DNA of 18,995 nucleotides from Thalassiosira profunda (taxonomy: Eukaryota > Bacillariophyta > Thalassiosirophyceae > Thalassiosirales > Thalassiosiraceae), in assembly GCA_036939355.1 (NCBI GenBank), contig JALLAP010000263.1, positions 1 through 18,995 on the forward strand, written 5' to 3'. Below, in pieces: positions 15,535 through 18,995 of the stretch. The notes beneath the pieces are model-generated. The model was not told the DNA's origin. It did not search any database and was given only the letters and a program-made list of their open reading frames with translations. The translations under genes were made by a program, and so were the position numbers. Numbering within the stretch: position 1 is the stretch's first letter; every line of letters starts with the position of its first letter.

Positions 15535-15748
15535 ATTTCGCCAAATATGCACTATGAGGCTTTTGATAGGCGAAAATAGATCGTTTTTATTGCATTTTTG
15601 AACAGCTCTCGACTATCCCGATCATTTTGGTGAGTCATACTTCAAATAATTCGGTGTTTTGACTGCGAAATAATTGTCCGAAATTTAACTAGCAGTCACC
15701 TAGCCGAGCTCCGAGACGGGGTGGCGAAATCGGTTCAGGTGGCGAAAT
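15490..15748. repeat. Cluster of the 9-mer ATTTCGCCA / TGGCGAAAT in both orientations
   Basis: ATTTCGCCA occurs at 15490-15498 and 15535-15543, and its reverse complement TGGCGAAAT at 15722-15730 and 15740-15748. Partial copies lie near 15524-15530 and 15569-15576. The two left copies point opposite to the two right copies, so the cluster forms a loose inverted arrangement around about 180 bp of AT-rich DNA. It overlaps the doubtful N-terminal part of the Cys-rich gene. Confidence 0.6.
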
Positions 15749-16025
15749 GATTTCAGGTTGCTTCTACCCCGTACCCCAAAATTGTACCCCGAATTTTAAA
15801 CTTAGCAGTAGAAATTTGACAACTATCTTTTAACTTTTAACAATACTTTTCAAATTCACACGTCTGTTACAAGGCCGTTCGTCTGATACAAGGCCATTTA
15901 TTCAACACAATCTGATGCAAACAAAAACAAAAGAGGGAACGAGCTGATCGCCCGACAGGTCGTCCAACGACCCGCCGCAAAACGACCCTCGTCCCAAAGA
16001 GCCGCCGCCGCAGCAAACGCTCTCC
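15535..16025. other. AT-rich intergenic stretch between the Cys-rich gene and the transposon
   Basis: About 490 bp, AT-rich up to about 15900 and then sharply GC-rich. It contains the right half of the TGGCGAAAT cluster and a 19-bp tandem duplication. It probably holds the left end of the MULE element, but I could not identify a terminal inverted repeat or target-site duplication, because the partner end lies outside the window. Confidence 0.4.
15861..15898 (+). repeat. 19-bp tandem duplication
   Basis: CGTCTGTTACAAGGCCGTT (15861-15879) is followed directly by CGTCTGATACAAGGCCATT (15880-15898); the copies differ at two positions. It lies at the transition from AT-rich flank to the GC-rich transposon, so it could be subterminal transposon sequence. 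Confidence 0.7.
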
Positions 16026-16127
16026 TCAGCCGTGCTTCCCCTTGGGCCTCTTCGCCCGGCCCTTCTTCTTCTTCTTCTTGCCGGCGTCCGCGTCGCCGCC
16101 GTCCTCGGGGGACAAGAAGGAGTAGTA

Positions 16128-18995
16128 CTACTCCTCGGGGATCTCGATGGTGGAGGCGGTCCGGTCGATGACGTGCTGCGGGACGATCTCGCGGCCGGTG
16201 CGGACGTCCTCGATGCGGCGAATGACACGCTCCGCCTCCTCCCGAAGGGCCTTGACGAAGACAATGAGGTTGGGGTGGTTCCGCGGCACGATTTGGTTGA
16301 AGTGGCGGTTGTACCGCTCGAGGGCGTTGTTCGTGCGGTTCTTGAGGGCGGCGTCCTTCTCGCTGAGGTGGGCGACGTTGAAGATCTTGATGTGCTCCGG
16401 CTTCAGCCAGAACCTGACGACGAAAGCAGGTGAGTGTTTGAAAGTTTGAATCGTCCGGAAAAAGCAAGAGCACTCACGACGAGACGTAGTCCCAGAACTC
16501 GTCCCAGCGCTCGAGCGATGCCTGGACCTGCGCCGCCGAGAAGTCCTCCTTCGCCTCGATGAACTCGGCGATCAACGTCTTGATGAAGAACATGCCGCGG
16601 GTCGGGAGATCTGCGGGCGGCAACTCGGTGAGGAGATCGACGACGCCCTTCCGCATGGCGTACTTGATCTCGTCCTCCGGGATGCGGAGCTTCTCCATCT
16701 TCCTCCGGAGCGCCTGCTTGAAGTGGAAGAGGCAGCCAACGATGTCGGAGTCGGCGAAGAACTTGAGGAGCGAGGAGAAGAGGGCGATCTCGAAGTCGAC
16801 CCCGACGAAGGCCGGCACCAGATCCTGGAAGTTGGAGGTCAGCCAATGAAACGCCTGCCAGTAGCACTCCTTGGTCTTGCCCGTCATCAGGATCCAGACG
16901 AGCGGGATGTAGATGCCGAGGGTGGGCTCGTAGGCCATGATGATGAGGCACTGGTAGAAGGGCACGGGAACGATGCTGAACGTGGCATCAACGTAAAGTT
17001 GGAGCTAGCGACGAAACGAGGTGTGAGTTACGAACGGGATTGGGCGCGGGAAAACACTCGCTCGCGGACTCACCTTATCATAATTGAAGTACGCCAGGAG
17101 CTGGAACAGACTGAAGACCATCATGCGCTGCATGATTTCCTTCGCCGGGTCCATGAAGAGGCAGCTGTACCGCAGGAACGCGGTCGTCCGGGAGCCGGAG
17201 TACTGGTTCTCCACCGCGGAAATGGCGTCGCCGCCGTTCGCGCTCCGGCGAGTCTGGTAGACGATGTTCCGCGCCTGCCCCTTCGTGATCCCGCTGAAGG
17301 TCACGCCGTACTTGGCGTTGAAGTGCTCCATGCAATCCACCCAGATCCGTTCGGGGACTTTGTGGTAGTGAGCGGGGGCCATCGACCGGTCGGCGACCCA
17401 CTGCTTCATCTCGTCCGTGACGTCGGGCCCCAAGATCGACTCGGAGGTCTCGGAGGTCTTCTCGGGCGGAGGGCGCCGGGCACGGGCATCCCGTTCTTGC
17501 GGTAACAGGCCGGGGAGTGGGTTCCCATCGCGGTGGCGGTGACGGTCCCGTCGTCCTTGACGTAGATGACGGCGTTGCAGTCCTTGCAGCCCATGCCGCG
17601 GTGGCACTTGCAGAGGAACCGCCGCCCCTTCTTCGTCTCCTTCTGGAGCGTGTACCCCATCCCGCCGTGCGTGACGGTGCCCTTGGGCTTGGTCGGGGCG
17701 TTCCCCGAGGGGACGGCGGGGTCGGGGTCGGCGGTGCCGGAGCTGACGACGGCGTTCCCGGAGGGGGCGGCGGCCGGGGCGGCGCCGGAGCCGACGGGCT
17801 CGCAGACGAAGGGGTTGGACGAGGGAGGCGGGTTGACGGGCGGCCCGACGCCTACGGGCGGAGAGAAATGCAAGCGAGCAAATGTGAGTGTCCAATCCGG
17901 GCCGCGGGGCGCGTGGAAACGAAAAAATACCGGGGCACCGCTCACCGTCGCCGGGGGCGGCTCCCCGAGCCGCTACGTCCGGAGGGAGGCCCTGGTATCG
18001 GAACGGCTGCTCGGGCGGGTCCTTGCCCCACACCCTCTCAGCCTCGCGACCGTCGGGAACGCGAACGGCGCCCATCACCGTCCCGTCGGGCAGGTGGTAC
18101 GTCGGCAGGTCGGGCTCCGTTCCGGCGGGGCGGTAGAAGGTCTCGCTCGGCTCCGCCGACGCAAAAGCCGCCCCCGGGGGCGGCTTCGACCCCGGAATCC
18201 AAATCTTACCTGAAATCAATTTTGCAATTGCAACGATTGGTTAGCGGACGCATGCAATGGAAAACAGGGATTACAACGCCGCACTCACCACCGAGGTTGG
18301 ACGAGGGGGGCGGCCCGGCCGAGATCTCGGCGGCAAAAGGATCCGCGAACGCCGCCCCCGGAATCCCACCTGAAATCGATTTTTGCAATTGCAACGAATG
18401 GTTAGCGAGCGCATGCAATGCAAAACAGGGAGTACAACGCCGCACTCACCACCGAGCGCGGGTTTCTTCTTCGGCGGGGAGGACGAGGAATCGGGGGGGA
18501 CGTCCTCATCGTACTCCGGCGCCGCCAACTCGCTCGCCGGGATCCCGGCCAGCTCCTCTTCGACGATGCGGAGGATCTTGTACTCCCGCAGCTTCTCCGC
18601 CTTGAGCTTCTCGATCTCGGCGCGCATCTCGGGGTCGATGTTGGCGCGGTCCGCGAGGGCGGCGCCGCCGGAGAACGCCGTGGCGGACTCGGTCCCTGAG
18701 GATGCCGCGGCGCCGGACCGGGAGCGACCGCCCGGGGCCGACACGTACTGCAGGATGCCCGGGAAGGCCGCTGGGGCCGGAGTGAACGCCTGGATGGACG
18801 CAGCGGCGGCGCCGAAGCCGTAGGAGAGCCGCGCTCGAGGAGGGGCGTGGGAGCTGCCGAGGGAGCTCCGGGAGCTGGTGCTGCCGAGGGAGCTCCGGGA
18901 CATCCGCTTGAACTCGGCCTTCTTGCGCGAATCCTCCTTCCTCGCCCACTCGGCCGGCGTGAGATTCGTGCCGCCGGGCCCGTTGCCCGGGAAGG
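16128..18995 (-). pseudogene. MULE transposase, six exons, with frameshift and in-frame stop; 5' end off window
   Basis: The exons in this window are 18995-18450 (open at the edge), 18369-18289, 18209-17946, 17851-17074, 17004-16478 and 16413-16128. All their introns (64-94 bp) are GT-AG and keep phase. Exon 4 carries a FLYWCH-like zinc finger ('FLCKCHRGMGCKDCNAVIYV' ... 'GTHSPAC'). Its end and exon 5 make the MULE core: 'LQLYVDATFSIVPVPFYQC' (first Asp), 'FVGVDFEIALF' (second Asp), 'GCLFHFKQALRRKM'. Exon 6 has 'RTNNALERYNRHFNQ', whose Glu is the likely third catalytic residue. Two lesions are visible. One base is missing near 17461-17471, so the two halves of exon 4 lie in different frames. 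A TAG at 16128-16130 cuts off 33 further codons encoding a Lys/Arg-rich, nuclear-signal-like tail, which end at a TGA at 16026-16028. All other family landmarks are intact, so the decay looks recent. Confidence 0.78.
18210..18449 (-). repeat. Two consecutive, nearly identical introns flanking an 81-bp exon
   Basis: Intron 1 (18449-18370, 80 bp) and intron 2 (18288-18210, 79 bp) differ by six substitutions and one single-base gap, about 91% identity. Both start GTGAGTGCGGCGTTGTA, contain TTGCAATTGCAA, and end GATTTCAG. Both split codons in phase 1, after CTCGGTG. The exon between them (18369-18289) is 27 codons long. The starts of exons 2 and 3 also share ATTCCGGGG and a PGAAFA-coding segment, so part of the exon may belong to the duplicated unit (period 161 bp). 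Confidence 0.85.

Larger units (their letters stand above)
16026..18995 (-). mobile_element. Mutator-like (MULE) DNA transposon, right end outside the window
   Basis: This span holds a transposase gene with a FLYWCH-type zinc finger, a MULE DDE core and a basic tail, so it belongs to the Mutator superfamily. The left limit given is only the end of the once-coding region (TGA at 16026-16028); the physical end of the element is not located and may lie up to several hundred bp further left. No terminal inverted repeats or 9-11 bp target duplication could be paired. Coding damage suggests this copy is not autonomous. Confidence 0.8.

Noticed and set aside
15535..15552. Start of the Cys-rich gene at 15552
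   Set aside because: The codon there is GTG. In nuclear genes of eukaryotes ATG is expected, and the first in-frame ATG is at 15534.
17517..18605. 362-codon + strand open frame opposite the transposase exons
   Set aside because: It runs through five opposite-strand splice sites and has no domain; the minus strand carries the MULE and FLYWCH motifs.

Overview
The window is nuclear DNA from a eukaryote. Genes sit singly on both strands and are tightly packed. Several are split by short GT-AG introns of 64-98 bp, and there are no bacterial-style operons. Two products carry a signal peptide followed by a plastid-type or lumen-type targeting region. One of these has Ser-Ser-Phe at the presumed signal/transit junction, which resembles the 'ASAFAP' motif of algae with secondary red plastids. 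Together with a Cys-rich protein built from 'IGDNSCxG..ACY' repeats, this suggests a stramenopile alga, most likely a diatom and perhaps a Thalassiosira-like centric. The lineage is an inference from sequence style; no search was run.

Layout, left to right: (1) DUF1499 lumen-type plastid protein, + strand, 319-1032. (2) Single-pass coiled-coil membrane protein, -, 1130-2341. (3) PEX4 peroxisomal ubiquitin-conjugating enzyme, +, 2621-3157. (4) Two-exon plastid-targeted Cys-rich protein of unknown function, -, 3569-4197. (5) Small C-terminally anchored membrane protein, -, 4538-5044. (6) Small signal-peptide plus one-TM protein, +, 5753-6241. (7) CHY-zinc-finger/RING E3 ligase (RCHY1/MIEL1 type) with a long disordered N-terminus, -, 6401-9061. 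(8) SOUL haem-binding protein with a C-terminal membrane anchor, +, 9818-10639. (9) Protein with two EH domains and a coiled coil (endocytic adaptor type), -, 10657-13017. (10) Two-exon Mpv17/PMP22 channel-family protein, +, 13493-14429. (11) Cys-rich repeat protein, -, 14797-15534. (12) A Mutator-like (MULE) transposase gene, -, running off the right edge, with a one-base frameshift and an in-frame stop.

The first ten genes look like an ordinary housekeeping neighbourhood: plastid proteins, peroxisome import and ubiquitin, endocytosis, and an organelle membrane protein. Two genes touch ubiquitin biology (PEX4, the E3) and two touch organelle membranes (Mpv17, SOUL), but nothing shows that they act together. 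From about 14.8 kb rightward the character changes: an AT-richer stretch with short repeats, a lineage-specific Cys-rich protein, then a GC-rich transposon. The most unusual structure is a pair of consecutive introns inside the transposase gene that are about 91% identical to each other, on either side of an 81-bp phase-symmetric exon.
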